A stretch of 64,000 nucleotides of DNA from the NCBI GenBank assembly GCA_025991245.1, contig BQMJ01000015.1, positions 62,001 through 126,000 of the forward strand. Direction: 5' to 3'. Shown here in pieces: positions 1 to 10,036 of this stretch; within the stretch, counting starts at the first letter, position 1, and the number at the start of each line of letters is the position of its first letter. A program made the position numbers and the translations under genes. This DNA comes from Galdieria partita. Its lineage: Eukaryota > Rhodophyta > Bangiophyceae > Galdieriales > Galdieriaceae. The notes beneath the pieces were generated by a model. It saw only the letters and a program-made list of their open reading frames with translations, searched no databases and was not told the DNA's origin.

Positions 1-168
1 TCGCATTCTATTAATGTACAAAAGTTATTCAAAGTAATTTTGGCAAAATTGTTCGATTTACGAGTATCGGTCGAAGAAAATCATAATGTGGGTGAGCCCT
101 TGTTGGAATGGTATTATCCACCCACTAGTCCTCCTAGCAGCAATGGTGGAAGTGCTCCTTCATCTTAA
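1..168 (+). CDS. C-terminal fragment of an unidentified protein
   Basis: An open frame enters from the left edge in frame 1 and runs 55 codons to a TAA at 166-168. The visible tail has an amphipathic helix-like stretch (VQKLFKVILAKLFDLRVSVE) followed by a proline/serine/glycine-rich end (YYPPTSPP...NGGSAPSS). I do not recognise the family from this fragment. It converges on the P0 gene, whose stop lies about 75 bp further on. It could also be only the last exon of an intron-containing gene. The frame is clearly coding in character, but the product is unknown. Confidence 0.6.
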   Translation, partial: SHSINVQKLFKVILAKLFDLRVSVEENHNVGEPLLEWYYPPTSPPSSNGGSAPSS

Positions 169-244
169 ACTCGTATTCAATAAGCAAAGAAATATAAAGT
201 GGAAATATCATTGTATATCCTCAAATAGAAGATTGCTTTATTCT

Positions 245-1204
245 TCAATCAAATAGTCCCAAGCCAAGATCTTCATCTTCTTCTTCTTCTTGTGGTTGCT
301 CTTGTTTCTCTTCTTGTTTAGACGCTCCACCAGTTCCTACCGAAGCACCGCCTGTAGGTAATACATTGACTACCATTTGTGCCAAAGCGTCTGGATTATC
401 CAACAAGTCCTTTAGTTGTACTGCTTGTGGCATAGTATAGTCTGAAACCAAAGAAACTGCAAAAAGATTCTTCAATGACGAAATGATCGTATAAGGAACG
501 GAAGCTTGAGTTGGATATCCAATTGCCAAAGAAACAGCAGCAATATTGTGAATTCCTTCCTTGGTCACTTGAGAGATTTCTTCTTCACCAATATCCAACA
601 CTTTTGGTTCATAAATGACTCCATTTTCATAGATGACGTGAATAACCGCACCGTATTTGAAAGGCTTTATATTCAGCTTTTGTAAAAGAGTTTGTTCGGA
701 ATTGCCTACTCGTTGTCCTTCTTTTAAAAGTGTCACGTCGCTTTGGATTTCAATTTGTCCCTTGTTGATCTTGGTTGGAATATTCAGGGCCTGGAAAAAG
801 GAAGTCATAGTTGGTTCCATTCCTGTTGGTCCCGCAGGAATCACCACATCACACTGTGCAAAAGTACCTGCTTTGGCAGCAGCAGGAACTCTATTCTCCG
901 CTATCTTCTCGCGTACTTGTTTCAAATCACCATTGGTAAAGATAAATCCCACGTTTCCTACGAGATGTGGCAAAAGTTTCTCTAGCGCAGGATTTTTCGA
1001 CAAGTGACTTTTTAGCGCCTTTCTGATCATAGTGTTCTTTCCCATCAATACTTCACAATCCTTTCTCAACGCTTGTCGTAGCTTTTGCAATTGATTCGAA
1101 CCCACATTGTCCACTCCTATAACCAAAACCTTGTCAAATTTCTCAAAGTAAGTAATAATCCTCTCAAAATATGAAGCTTTACGCTCTGCTCTGGATTGAG
1201 GCAT
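245..1204 (-). CDS. RPLP0: 60S acidic ribosomal protein P0 (uL10)
   Basis: A single-exon, 319-residue protein, the usual size for eukaryotic P0. The N-terminus (SRAERKASYFERIITYF) and the segment VLMGKNTMIRKAL are the conserved 28S-rRNA-binding region of the L10/P0 family. The C-terminus is the acidic stalk tail EEEEDEDLGLGLFD, close to the usual DDDMGFGLFD that elongation factors and trypsin-like GTPase partners contact. The protein anchors P1/P2 dimers to the large subunit in the cytosol. The acidic run is encoded by a CTT/TTC trinucleotide tract on the plus strand near 270-290. The start is the first ATG, with a short AT-rich spacer to SMC2 upstream. Confidence 0.97.
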   Translation of the reverse strand: MPQSRAERKASYFERIITYFEKFDKVLVIGVDNVGSNQLQKLRQALRKDCEVLMGKNTMIRKALKSHLSKNPALEKLLPHLVGNVGFIFTNGDLKQVREKIAENRVPAAAKAGTFAQCDVVIPAGPTGMEPTMTSFFQALNIPTKINKGQIEIQSDVTLLKEGQRVGNSEQTLLQKLNIKPFKYGAVIHVIYENGVIYEPKVLDIGEEEISQVTKEGIHNIAAVSLAIGYPTQASVPYTIISSLKNLFAVSLVSDYTMPQAVQLKDLLDNPDALAQMVVNVLPTGGASVGTGGASKQEEKQEQPQEEEEDEDLGLGLFD

Positions 1205-1364
1205 TTCTAAAAGTCAAAGACTCAACAATTCCCTCAATGCACTATAGCGCAATGATCATTCGGCGTCGAATGCCAAATGTCTTTTTTGGATCATTGAAAG
1301 GACTCCACACAACCAAAAGCTAAAACACTCATGTTTATTACAACTTTTTCTTATCGTGTACAAT

Positions 1365-4300
1365 TCAAGCCATATTCTCCTTATCTCCACTAGTCCTTTC
1401 CACGGTAGAAGTACCATCGACTAGTTTGGTTCGAAATAGAATGTTGGCGTTTTGGAACATACCTTCTTTCAAACTGACGACTATAAACTGCGAGTACCCA
1501 AAATGCTTTCTTAACATAGTTCCTATATTTTGGGTATGGCTAAGGTCCAACGCGGCATCAACTTCATCCAAGATATACAAAGGAGCAGGCTTGTAACGTA
1601 ACAAGGCCAATATGAGAGAAAGAGCAACTAAACTGCGTTGTCCACCACTCAGTTCAGAAAGACTCTTTTTCCAACTATGATTCAAAGCAACTTGTATTTC
1701 AAGACCTTCCAAAATACTCTTCCCTTCCAAAGGTTTCAGATATGCTGAGGAACCAGGTAATAAAGATGAAAAAATAGACGCCAAATCTTCATTAACCTTA
1801 TTCCAAGTTTTCTCTACAGCCTTGACTTTCTTCTCATCAAGTTCCTTAATAACAGTTTGTATCTGTCGTCGATCATTTTCTACAATTCTTTTCTTCCTCA
1901 AAAGGTCCTGATATTCTTGTTCGGCTTGTTCAAACATACTGGATACTTTTCTGTTGACTACTCTATCTAGACGACTCTGTTCTTTCTCAAGACTCGATAA
2001 CTTATCTTGTACATTGGACTGCGATACGTCTCGAAGTTGATCACGAAAAGAATGACATTCCTCTTCAATACTCGGAAATTTCCTTTCAAGTTCTCTCATC
2101 CTCTTTTGAATCGATTCCTAATAAAACACCACAATGAGAAATATACAAAACTCATTTAGATTCTGATATATAACTACCTTGTGTTGTCGAAGTGAGTCGA
2201 GTTCTCCAGTCTCTCGTTCCATTTCTACTTGGAACGTCTCCAACTTGGAAAAGAGTTCATTTTTCTCCATTTCCAGTGCAACAACCTCCTGATTCTGATT
2301 TTTGACTTGCTGACGCAACTTGTTGAGATTGGCATCAAGTTCATCGATTATTTTTCGAGTTTCACACTGCTTATTCTGTAAGTTTGACATTTCTGTCTCC
2401 ATTTGTGAGATGTTTTGATTGCTTGAGTTGATAACCTTTTCAAGTCTTGCACATTCGTCCTTTAAATGGTTCAATTCTAACTGTGTTGTCTGAAGAGCCA
2501 TACTTGTATCCACTGTCTCTTTACGAAGTTGCTTTTGCTCGTTCCTTAGTCTTTCAATGGGATTTTCAATATCAGCTTGAATAGGGTTTTGTAACTGTTC
2601 TTCCAATCTTTTCATTCTCTCTTGACAAGCTTCCAACATTTCCTGTAAATGCACACGTTCATGTAACAACTGTTGGATTTGGTTTTCAGTTTGCTGCAAC
2701 TGTAGTTTTCTTAGCTTAAATTTGTTAAGATAATATGCAAACGCAACATACCTTTTGAGATACTTGCATTGCTTCCGAACTTTCAAGTCTTGATTCAAGC
2801 AGCTCTATTTGATGCTGTAGCATATTTTGCTTTCTGATTTGTTCTCTAAACAAGGATTCCTTCTCTTGGTTTCTTCTAATGATTGAATCCAATTTTTCGA
2901 CAGATTTTTCATGACTTGCTATTTGCCTTTTCAACTGTGTCATCTCCATCAAAGACTCCAAAACGCTAGTCTTATCTGTAGGATTTGAGTAACTACCTCC
3001 AGTCAAAGTTCCAGCAGGATCATAAATGTCTCCCTGTAAAGTTACCGTTCGAACTTTAATATCAGGATGGAAACTAATTTGGTTCGCAGTTTCTTTATCC
3101 GGACATATGATAATGTTTCCAAATACAAACTTCATTGCTGGCTCATAATAAGCATCATAGTCTATTAAAGACAAGGCCAATCGAGCATCATGACAAATTT
3201 TCTCAATTCGTTGTAACTTGTCCTGCGCGATCATTTTCGAGTGGATTCTATTCAATGGAATAATAGTAACTTTTCGAGCAAGTCGACCACGTTCCAAAAG
3301 TCGTTTTGCAGTTTGTTCTGTATCTACAACTACCTAGTATCATATTCAGTAACTAAAATTCATCCAAAGGCTTCCATTTTCACCTGGTAAAGTTTAGAAC
3401 CAGCAGCAGTTTCTATACTAGTAGAGTACCTTTCCAAATTGGGAAGTTGAAACAATTGAGCAATCATGCCATAGACGTTTGTATCGTCAAGTCCACTGTT
3501 CTTCTTATCATATTGAAAATCTATCATGTTGAGCCGTCCTTTCATGGCGTCGAGTCGTTCAATCATCTGTTGAATCGCTGTATTGTGTTCATCTCTTTCT
3601 TTTAATAAACGTTCATTTCCATCTTTATCAAAATCCAATTCATGAATAGCAATTTTCAACTCATTCAATTCATTGACCAGCTTTGTTTTCTGTTGTTCCA
3701 ATTCTTTCAAGGAATCCGTCTCCTTGCTAAGAACATCCATAAATGAAGTCTTTTCTTCTTCCAGATTCTCCAATTGGCCGTTTACTCGGCTTATCTTGTA
3801 CTCCAATTGCTTGAGATCCTTCCCGGCATCGGAAAGCTCATCTTGGAGCAGCTGCTTTCTCGTATCGAGACTATTTGCATTGCCAAACTGAAACGCCTTC
3901 TCAAACCGCTGAGTAGATCGATCAAGTTCTCTTTTCTTTTGTTCCATCAATTGTTGTAAATTTTGTAAAGATTGAACCAAATTCTCTCTTCTTTCTCGAG
4001 AACTATGTAAGGACTTTATATTCCTTTCATTTTCATTTTTCTCTCTGTTGTACGAATCTTTGCAGTTCTCGTAGAGAGTTGTCTCTCTTACAAGTTGTTT
4101 GGATAATTCATCCATTTTCTCTTCCGCATCTCTTATTTCTTTTAAAGTCCGAGGATTGCTCGATTCATTTGCCTTGTTCAATTGTTGTTCTATGAAACGC
4201 ATTCTCTGACTTTTCTCTTCTATCTCTTGTAGCCACTTTTCATGTCTATTCTCTTTCTCTTTCATATTTTCTACAACCCTTTCAAGAGACAGTTGATGAG

Positions 4301-5068
4301 AGTAATATTCAGCCAAAAGACTCCATTTTCGTAGCTTCTCCAATTCCTCTTGATTAGTAACCCACTGCATATAGTTTGCTCGTTCTTTTCTTAACTTTTC
4401 CAGTGTTGGAGTAATTTGACTCTGAAACAACTCATCAATTTCTTCCAGTTTCTTATCTTTCTTGGAAATGGTCTTCAATGCAGCCTCTCGTTTCATTTCG
4501 TACATTCGAGTTCCTGCAGCTTCCTCAATCATTGCGACAACTTCTTGTGGTTTCATATTGATGACTTTAGTAATTCTTCCTTGCATAATAAGAAAATGAG
4601 GGTTATTCACGTTGAGCTGGACAGATTGAAACAAGTTCTGGACAGCATTAGGCTGAGAAACGTGACCATTGACTAAATATTTGGACCGTCCACCTGTCAG
4701 GATTTGTCTAGTCACAGTAATTCTTTCGCAGTTCTCGTACCCTGGAGGTGTTTGTTGTTTATGCGTATTGTTAAAGATGATGGTAACACTCGCTTTATGT
4801 ACACCTGATTGGCCTTGCTTATAGATCAACTCTTGAAGACTCGACGCTCTCAACTAGAATATTTCAGCACTTTCACAATACTTTTTATCCATCCACTTAC
4901 GTGAGATAAGCTAGATATTCCCATAACGAAACAAATAGCGTCCAATATATTGCTCTTTCCGGAACCATTGAAACCGGTAATAGCGTTAAAATGAGGGTCA
5001 AATGGTCCTATGTGAGTTCGAGTAGCATAGGACTTGAAACCGTCAATAATAATCTCTTCTATATACAT
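1365..5068 (-). CDS. SMC2: Condensin subunit SMC2
   Basis: Five exons (5068-4901, 4853-3384, 3333-2752, 2714-2178, 2117-1365) join in phase to give 1169 residues, close to the family's ~1190. The N-terminal [18 protein letters not shown] is diagnostic for SMC2, and the Walker A motif GFNGSGKSN lies at residues 32-40. Two long coiled coils flank a hinge containing a GG-type turn ([10 protein letters not shown]). The C-terminal head has the signature [11 protein letters not shown] and Walker [16 protein letters not shown]2 pairs with SMC4 in condensin for chromosome compaction. Introns are 47, 50, 37 and 60 nt. The 37-nt one (2715-2751) is the shortest I reconstructed in the window, but phase forces it. 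Confidence 0.95.
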
Positions 5069-5324
5069 TCCTTGTATCTTATTGCAGTGCTAAAACTAGC
5101 TCTGTAGTAAAACTGCTCAAGACCAGTCAGTCATTCGTTGAAAATGGCGCTCTTAGGAGAAGAATTGTTCAATTGTGCTTTGCCCGCCCAATTTCATTTT
5201 GAATCATTTCAAGAGAGACTTGTGAACAATTCTGTTTGGAAAGTCTAAAGTTGAACACTCCAACTTGATATCCATTTTATTAAAGTTTCATTACAGTTAT
5301 CAATTACCAAAAAAAGCAGTGTAT

Positions 5325-6482
5325 TCATAGCTCTTCATAAGTTACGGTCATCTCTTTCTTTCCAAACTCTTCCAAAACTTGCTTAGAATACATTAGGAGA
5401 GATATCGGTTTCCCTCTTAAGGAACCCATTTCATGAAACACTCTTATGGGTCTCTTGAAACCAAATGGAGGTTTCCGAAAGTCTAACATTTTGCTCTGAT
5501 TCCTTTCTTCATTTTTAGTTCCTTCATAGGAATTGACTAAAACGTATTCAAAGCCTGCATATTTAGCTGCCGAGAAAAAGGAATACACTTGTTGCAACTC
5601 TAACGAGGATAACGCATTGATAGCAACTAGTAATTGATATCCTTTTGGTAACATGTATTGCCATTCAACTGTTCGAAACTGAATATGAGGATGACCGTAA
5701 TATTTTGAACGTAACCATACCAAAGTAGTATCTCGACTGTCCAATCCCATGTAACGTATCTGCGGTCTTAGCTGCAAAACACTATTCATCCAATGCATTT
5801 GATTGCCACAAGAAACATGAACAATCGAAGTTATCGGTTGTGAATCTATCAACTTTACCAAACGATCCACAAGTCTTCTCTCCATGAGACCGGTCATGAT
5901 ATCTAGTTCTCTTACTTTAGGTAAAGATACACTGAGTGGAATATTGTGAAGACTGGTCAATAAATGATCTATGGCTTCATCTACTTTCATAAGATTGTCC
6001 TCATTTCCTTGTAGTTCGACAGCCTTTCGTATTCCTTCTACTAGTTCCATTAGGTTGCCTCCACTATTTGCAAGGCGCTTCAACAAATCCACATACAACG
6101 TTGCTTCTGAAATATTTCTTCCTATTCCCACTTTTCTTGATTGTCTTGAAAACTTTCTTTCTGGTGGTGGTGGTGGTGGTGGTGGTTGAGGTTGTTTAGG
6201 ATTAGGTTCACCAGTAGGTCTCTTGGCTTGTTTGTTGATATGGGTCATTTTCTGGCTATCCAGTCTTTCCATTCCAATTCCTTCTTTCAACCTTTTCAAG
6301 TCATCTTCCCACTTGAGGTCCTTATCAGAATGAATATGCTGTCTTAGAATATTCACTCTAGTATCGGTGTCTGACCACAACAATTGATCTTGCAGTTGAG
6401 CATCCACTCTCCAAGGAGTAGTGCTGCTTCCCCACAAAGTAATATATAAGAAAAGCATAAAAAGAATATTTTGGGTTCTCAT
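5325..6482 (-). CDS. Secreted/lumenal METTL24-like methyltransferase domain protein
   Basis: A single-exon protein of 385 residues. Residues 1-29 form a signal peptide (hydrophobic ILFMLFLYITLW, then a DAQ-type end), so it probably enters the ER. A proline run lies near residues 98-108. The C-terminal half resembles the METTL24-like class I SAM-methyltransferase fold: VHVSCGNQMHWMNS stands where the glycine loop is expected, GLDSRD follows beta-2, and the late motif FRKPPFGFKRPI matches the N.xKPPFxFP motif of this family. The classical GxGxG is degenerate, so catalytic activity is uncertain. The substrate is unknown. An alternative is a non-catalytic lumenal protein. It is divergent from the GT77 gene across a ~490 bp spacer. 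Confidence 0.6.
   Translation of the reverse strand: MRTQNILFMLFLYITLWGSSTTPWRVDAQLQDQLLWSDTDTRVNILRQHIHSDKDLKWEDDLKRLKEGIGMERLDSQKMTHINKQAKRPTGEPNPKQPQPPPPPPPPERKFSRQSRKVGIGRNISEATLYVDLLKRLANSGGNLMELVEGIRKAVELQGNEDNLMKVDEAIDHLLTSLHNIPLSVSLPKVRELDIMTGLMERRLVDRLVKLIDSQPITSIVHVSCGNQMHWMNSVLQLRPQIRYMGLDSRDTTLVWLRSKYYGHPHIQFRTVEWQYMLPKGYQLLVAINALSSLELQQVYSFFSAAKYAGFEYVLVNSYEGTKNEERNQSKMLDFRKPPFGFKRPIRVFHEMGSLRGKPISLLMYSKQVLEEFGKKEMTVTYEEL
6162..6185. repeat. (TGG)8 microsatellite inside a coding exon
   Basis: Eight perfect TGG units lie within the METTL24-like gene. On the minus strand they encode a run of eight prolines. They are likely length-variable between strains, as in-frame trinucleotide runs tend to be. 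Confidence 0.9.
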
Positions 6483-6974
6483 AGCTGTCGTATGGTATCG
6501 TTCACTGTTATGTATTTGTTTCTAATAAATAAAGTAAGTTATATTCACATTCAAAAACTCTGCAACACTCAAAAGTATCTCTGTTATCACGAGTAGCTAC
6601 AGTATTCTGCAAACGCCAAACAGAAATATGACGAAAAAGTTTGCAACCAAAGCCACTACAAAGAATAGACACGAGGTTATTCTAGAAAGGGTCATCCTAT
6701 GCGGTGGCCGACTTGGTTTCAGTTGGGAGGACTCGGTCTTCCATCGGTCTTATTACGTGGCCATTCATTTCCCATACTACGGATCAGATGACGTGTCTTT
6801 GCGAAACACTGTTTGCTGCAAGGCGATGAATGGATTTGACTATTTACTCAAAGACCGACTCGTCATGTCAACATTGGAGACAGGGACATTTTCACTCAAC
6901 ATCCCTGTTGGCGTTGGGTTATCTGCCTCAAAAATTGTACGTTTCAATGCTGTTCATCAGTATGGGTTGTCTCT
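6483..6974. other. Divergent intergenic spacer (no confident gene)
   Basis: About 490 bp lie between two divergent genes encoding secretory-pathway proteins. A 127-codon plus-strand frame starting with ATG at 6628 runs 37 bp into the GT77 coding region in another phase. It resembles no family I know and is more likely a 5' leader reading frame than a gene. No tRNA or repeat was seen. Confidence 0.5.
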
Positions 6975-8045
6975 ATGGCTGTTTCCTTTAACCTGTCAAC
7001 TTTTTGCATAGCTCTAACTCTGTTGTGTTGGTGGCTCCTCTTACCGTTATTATCACCTTCTGTGGATGAGTTTCAAGAGTTTTTGAGCCGTCACTCTTTC
7101 AACAGCTCTCGGAAATGGATTTTAGCAACGTTGGCTAACGAAGCCTATATCCCCTTGGTTAACTTATTTGTTGCTCGTCTCTCTACCTTACAAATCCAAA
7201 ACTTGATTGTTTTCTGTATCGACCCATATATTTATGACTATTGTATGTCGCATCATATTCCTGCTTGGAGAGTAACTGACTTGCCCAACTTTTTACCATT
7301 TTGGCAAAACATCTTACAACACATCAACCACCGAAGAGCCTTTTCTGCAGGCAACATAGAATTCGTTTCACTGACACAACTAAAATATCTAGTGTTCTAT
7401 TCAGTTATTTCCTATAACTTTGACATATTATTTTCAGATCCTGATATCTTGTGGATACAAAATCCTATTCCTTATATACAACAAGAGGAACATGGTCGCC
7501 CTGCTGACATTTTGATTCAAACAGACCGAATGTATCCTCATCAGTCTCTCTTTTCTTCTATGAATACTGGATTTCTATATATTCGTAGTCATTGTGGTAC
7601 ACAATTGTTATTACGTATCATGATGCAACAGATGTACAAACAGTATCCCATTGTGAGTCAACAACGAAGTTTCAACAGAGTATTGTGTAGAACAGGCCCT
7701 TTTTGGTATTCGAAAAGAGTAGCAACGAATACTTGTCTCACTTTTTTGGAACCAGATCATACCTTTCTATCCTGTATAGGCGTAAATACAAAAGGATTGC
7801 GTGATTTTCGTTATTTGAGTGCTCAAATTGTGACTCAAGTATTCGACCCTGAAATGTTCCCTCATGGTGCTCATACATTGCTAGGGAACATGAGATGGAT
7901 AGATATTTCTCTACCAAAAGATAACATCGTTTTTCATTCCGATGCAATGATTATTCATTACAATTGGATAAGAGGCGTCGTCAACAAAACGGAAAAGATA
8001 TCTCAAGCATTGGCTTATTCTGGTCTGCATTTCCCGATGGAATGA
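6975..8045 (+). CDS. GT77-like nucleotide-diphospho-sugar transferase, type II membrane protein
   Basis: A single exon of 356 residues. Residues 7-28 (STFCIALTLLCWWLLLPLL) form an uncleaved N-terminal membrane anchor, giving a Golgi type II topology. The lumenal part matches the nucleotide-diphospho-sugar transferase family that includes plant RRA/XGD arabinosyl/xylosyltransferases. FSDPDILW (D155, D157) is the metal-binding DxD, SMNTGFLYIRS is the typical follow-up motif, and AMIIHYNWIRG corresponds to the C-terminal H(A/Y)NW. It probably decorates wall or secreted glycoproteins; donor and acceptor cannot be read from sequence. Its TGA at 8043-8045 overlaps an ATG of the next same-strand gene (ATGA at 8042-8045). 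Confidence 0.8.
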   Translation: MAVSFNLSTFCIALTLLCWWLLLPLLSPSVDEFQEFLSRHSFNSSRKWILATLANEAYIPLVNLFVARLSTLQIQNLIVFCIDPYIYDYCMSHHIPAWRVTDLPNFLPFWQNILQHINHRRAFSAGNIEFVSLTQLKYLVFYSVISYNFDILFSDPDILWIQNPIPYIQQEEHGRPADILIQTDRMYPHQSLFSSMNTGFLYIRSHCGTQLLLRIMMQQMYKQYPIVSQQRSFNRVLCRTGPFWYSKRVATNTCLTFLEPDHTFLSCIGVNTKGLRDFRYLSAQIVTQVFDPEMFPHGAHTLLGNMRWIDISLPKDNIVFHSDAMIIHYNWIRGVVNKTEKISQALAYSGLHFPME

Positions 8046-8728
8046 AATCTCCACCAATGAAGAGACCGTGGATGAGCTCCTATTCTTCTTGTCTTTTTGT
8101 TCCTTTTTCTCCAACACATACTTGTAATAGTTTCAAAGCTTCTCATCTCTCTAGACTTTACAAACCACCTGGGTTGCCACTATGTGTACGTTTCATTAGA
8201 AAGTCTAAAACAAGTGGTGCACAAAGTCTGGTTTCCAAAAAAGGCAGAAAGATGCGCCAACAACTATATCAAGAACAAATGAAAAGACAAAATGCAGCAA
8301 CTCAACTACCACAAGATGGGACTCCTGTCTTTACTCTTTTTACAAAGTTACCTGACAGACCACTATGGTTTCCTATTGCTTCTTTTCAAGGTGATAGTCG
8401 TTCCAAAACGCTGGTAAATGCGTGTAAAACTGCTTGGGGACGTAGACTTTATATGGGAACGTTGAATAGGGGAGTAGCTAGGTCGGTATTTGGTAAGGAC
8501 TTTGGAAGAATGTTACAAAACATAGTTCGTCAGTTACCGGATCTTCGTGAACATCAATCAGAGCTACAATTTGCTTACGATGTAAGTCAAAAGGATGCAG
8601 AAACCAAGTTGAGCAAAGTACAAGTGACTCCTGAAATGGGAATGACTGGAATAGAATGGTTGCGCTATCGAGTCACTCAAAGAGTACCCGATGATATGCA
8701 AGTAGCCATGAAAATACTAAAAACATAA
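8042..8728 (+). CDS. HHL1-like plastid (thylakoid) protein
   Basis: Starting at the ATG overlapping the upstream stop, this frame gives 228 residues; in-frame ATGs at 8057 and 8072 are equally possible starts. The first ~60 residues are Ser/Arg/hydrophobic-rich, like a plastid transit peptide. The mature part (KGRKMRQQLYQEQM, then PVFTLFTKLPDRPLWFPIASF and LNRGVARSVFGKDF) matches the layout of Arabidopsis HHL1 (hypersensitive to high light 1: PRFVIFIRM...YLWYPLSIIAGG...NIAAVIYRDE), a protein linked to photosystem II repair. The orthology is by remembered motif order, not a search. The frame extends upstream into the GT77 gene, but that part is the overlap shadow. Confidence 0.7.
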   Translation: MKSPPMKRPWMSSYSSCLFVPFSPTHTCNSFKASHLSRLYKPPGLPLCVRFIRKSKTSGAQSLVSKKGRKMRQQLYQEQMKRQNAATQLPQDGTPVFTLFTKLPDRPLWFPIASFQGDSRSKTLVNACKTAWGRRLYMGTLNRGVARSVFGKDFGRMLQNIVRQLPDLREHQSELQFAYDVSQKDAETKLSKVQVTPEMGMTGIEWLRYRVTQRVPDDMQVAMKILKT

Positions 8729-8755
8729 AAGTCACGCAACAGAATAGAATATTTT

Positions 8756-9825
8756 TTATTTCTCCACCAGACCAACCAACTTTTCCGATACTTGCCACAA
8801 CTTTTCTGCAACTTGACTATCTCTTGCGGCAGCAGATGGAGTAGTTTCTTTACAATCAGCAAAGTATTTACCACTCGTGTGTTGCAATGAAGGATCAATA
8901 GCACATCGGATTTGTGTTTGCGCACCATGATAAGGATCTTTCATTAACAAATAAGTGAGTGGTAATATCGGTGTAGCTAACAATTTCTTCCACCAACTCG
9001 ACAAAATATAACGAGGAAGCTCCGTACGAACAGCTCCTGGATGTACCGCATACACTCCAACGTTGGCATTCTGTTGTTTCAAACGTCTGTCCAACTCCTT
9101 CACAAACAATATATTGGCCAACTTGGAAGCACCATAAGCTGCAAATCCTGAATAATTTCTCTGCCATTGCAAATTATCAAAATCAATCTTGCCAAATGTA
9201 TGTGCATAAGAAGAAACCACTATCACTCGACTGGGTGCTGAAGCAATCAACCTATCCAACAAAAGATTGGTTAACAAGAAATGTCCCAAATGATTGACTC
9301 CGAATTGCATCTCAAAACCGTCTTTGGTGGTTTCCCTTTTGGGTAAAGCCATGACTCCTGCATTACAAAATAAAATATCCAGCCGAGAATATTTCTTGCA
9401 AAACTCGGAAGCAAACTGACGAACGGAAGATAAGTCACTCAAGTCTAACCGAATAAAATCCACATTTTCGTTTTTGGACAAATGAACAACTTGTTCTTTT
9501 GCTTTGAGTGCCCTTGATGGGTCTCTACAAGCCATAACTATGGTGGCGCCCATTCGAGCCAACTGAATACAAGTTTCCTTTCCAATACCAGTATTGGCAC
9601 CCGTAACAACAACTACTTTTCCTTTCAAGTTTACAGTTTGTCTAACAATGTCAAATCATTGAAAAAGTTGAATACTAGCACCTACCTATAGACAGGGCCA
9701 TTGGAGTACATTCGAATCAGGCCTAAGGAAGCCAAAGTACCTGCAACAGCAACGGCAGGCGTCTTCCAATCTTGTTTAGCAAAGGCTGCAATCCAGTCTT
9801 TTGGTTGCTGACGGTCGTTGTTCAT
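8756..9825 (-). CDS. Short-chain dehydrogenase/reductase, RDH/WWOX-like, N-terminally anchored
   Basis: Two exons (9825-9686 and 9641-8756, 44-nt intron) give 341 residues. Residues ~22-41 (TPAVAVAGTLASLGLIRMY) are a hydrophobic segment that could be a membrane anchor or part of a targeting sequence. The SDR core is complete: cofactor motif TGANTGIG (60-67), D-hydrophobic LDLSDL, CNAG, catalytic Ser in VVVSSYAH, and Tyr216/Lys220 in YGASK. The family (retinol dehydrogenases, TIC32-like and WWOX-type SDRs) is NADP(H)-linked. The substrate is unknown, and a plastid TIC32-like identity is possible. It converges with the HHL1-like gene with 27 bp between stops. Confidence 0.85.
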
Positions 9826-10036
9826 AGCGAATACAAGTCGTTCCACAATGTTCGTTCACCACAACTACTCGTGGACAAAACTTGCAATTCCCAACGACCA
9901 CCCAACAGAATGTCGTTGGATGCATCAGGAAAAAGTTTTATTCTCAACGAGCATAGCACAATCTTGTGAAAATAAAAACGCATATTCACAATCCTACAAC
10001 ATGTAACAAGTACTCAAATGCATTCTATCGTGTCTT

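Noticed and set aside
5144-5248. A 34-codon plus-strand ORF between SMC2 and the METTL24-like gene
   Set aside because: It starts with an ATG and is cleanly terminated, but it lies in the SMC2 promoter, has no recognisable motif and is short enough to be chance. No splice partner was found.
6628-7011. A 127-codon ORF overlapping the GT77 start
   Set aside because: No family resemblance and out of phase with the clear type II anchor start at 6975. It is more likely a leader reading frame.
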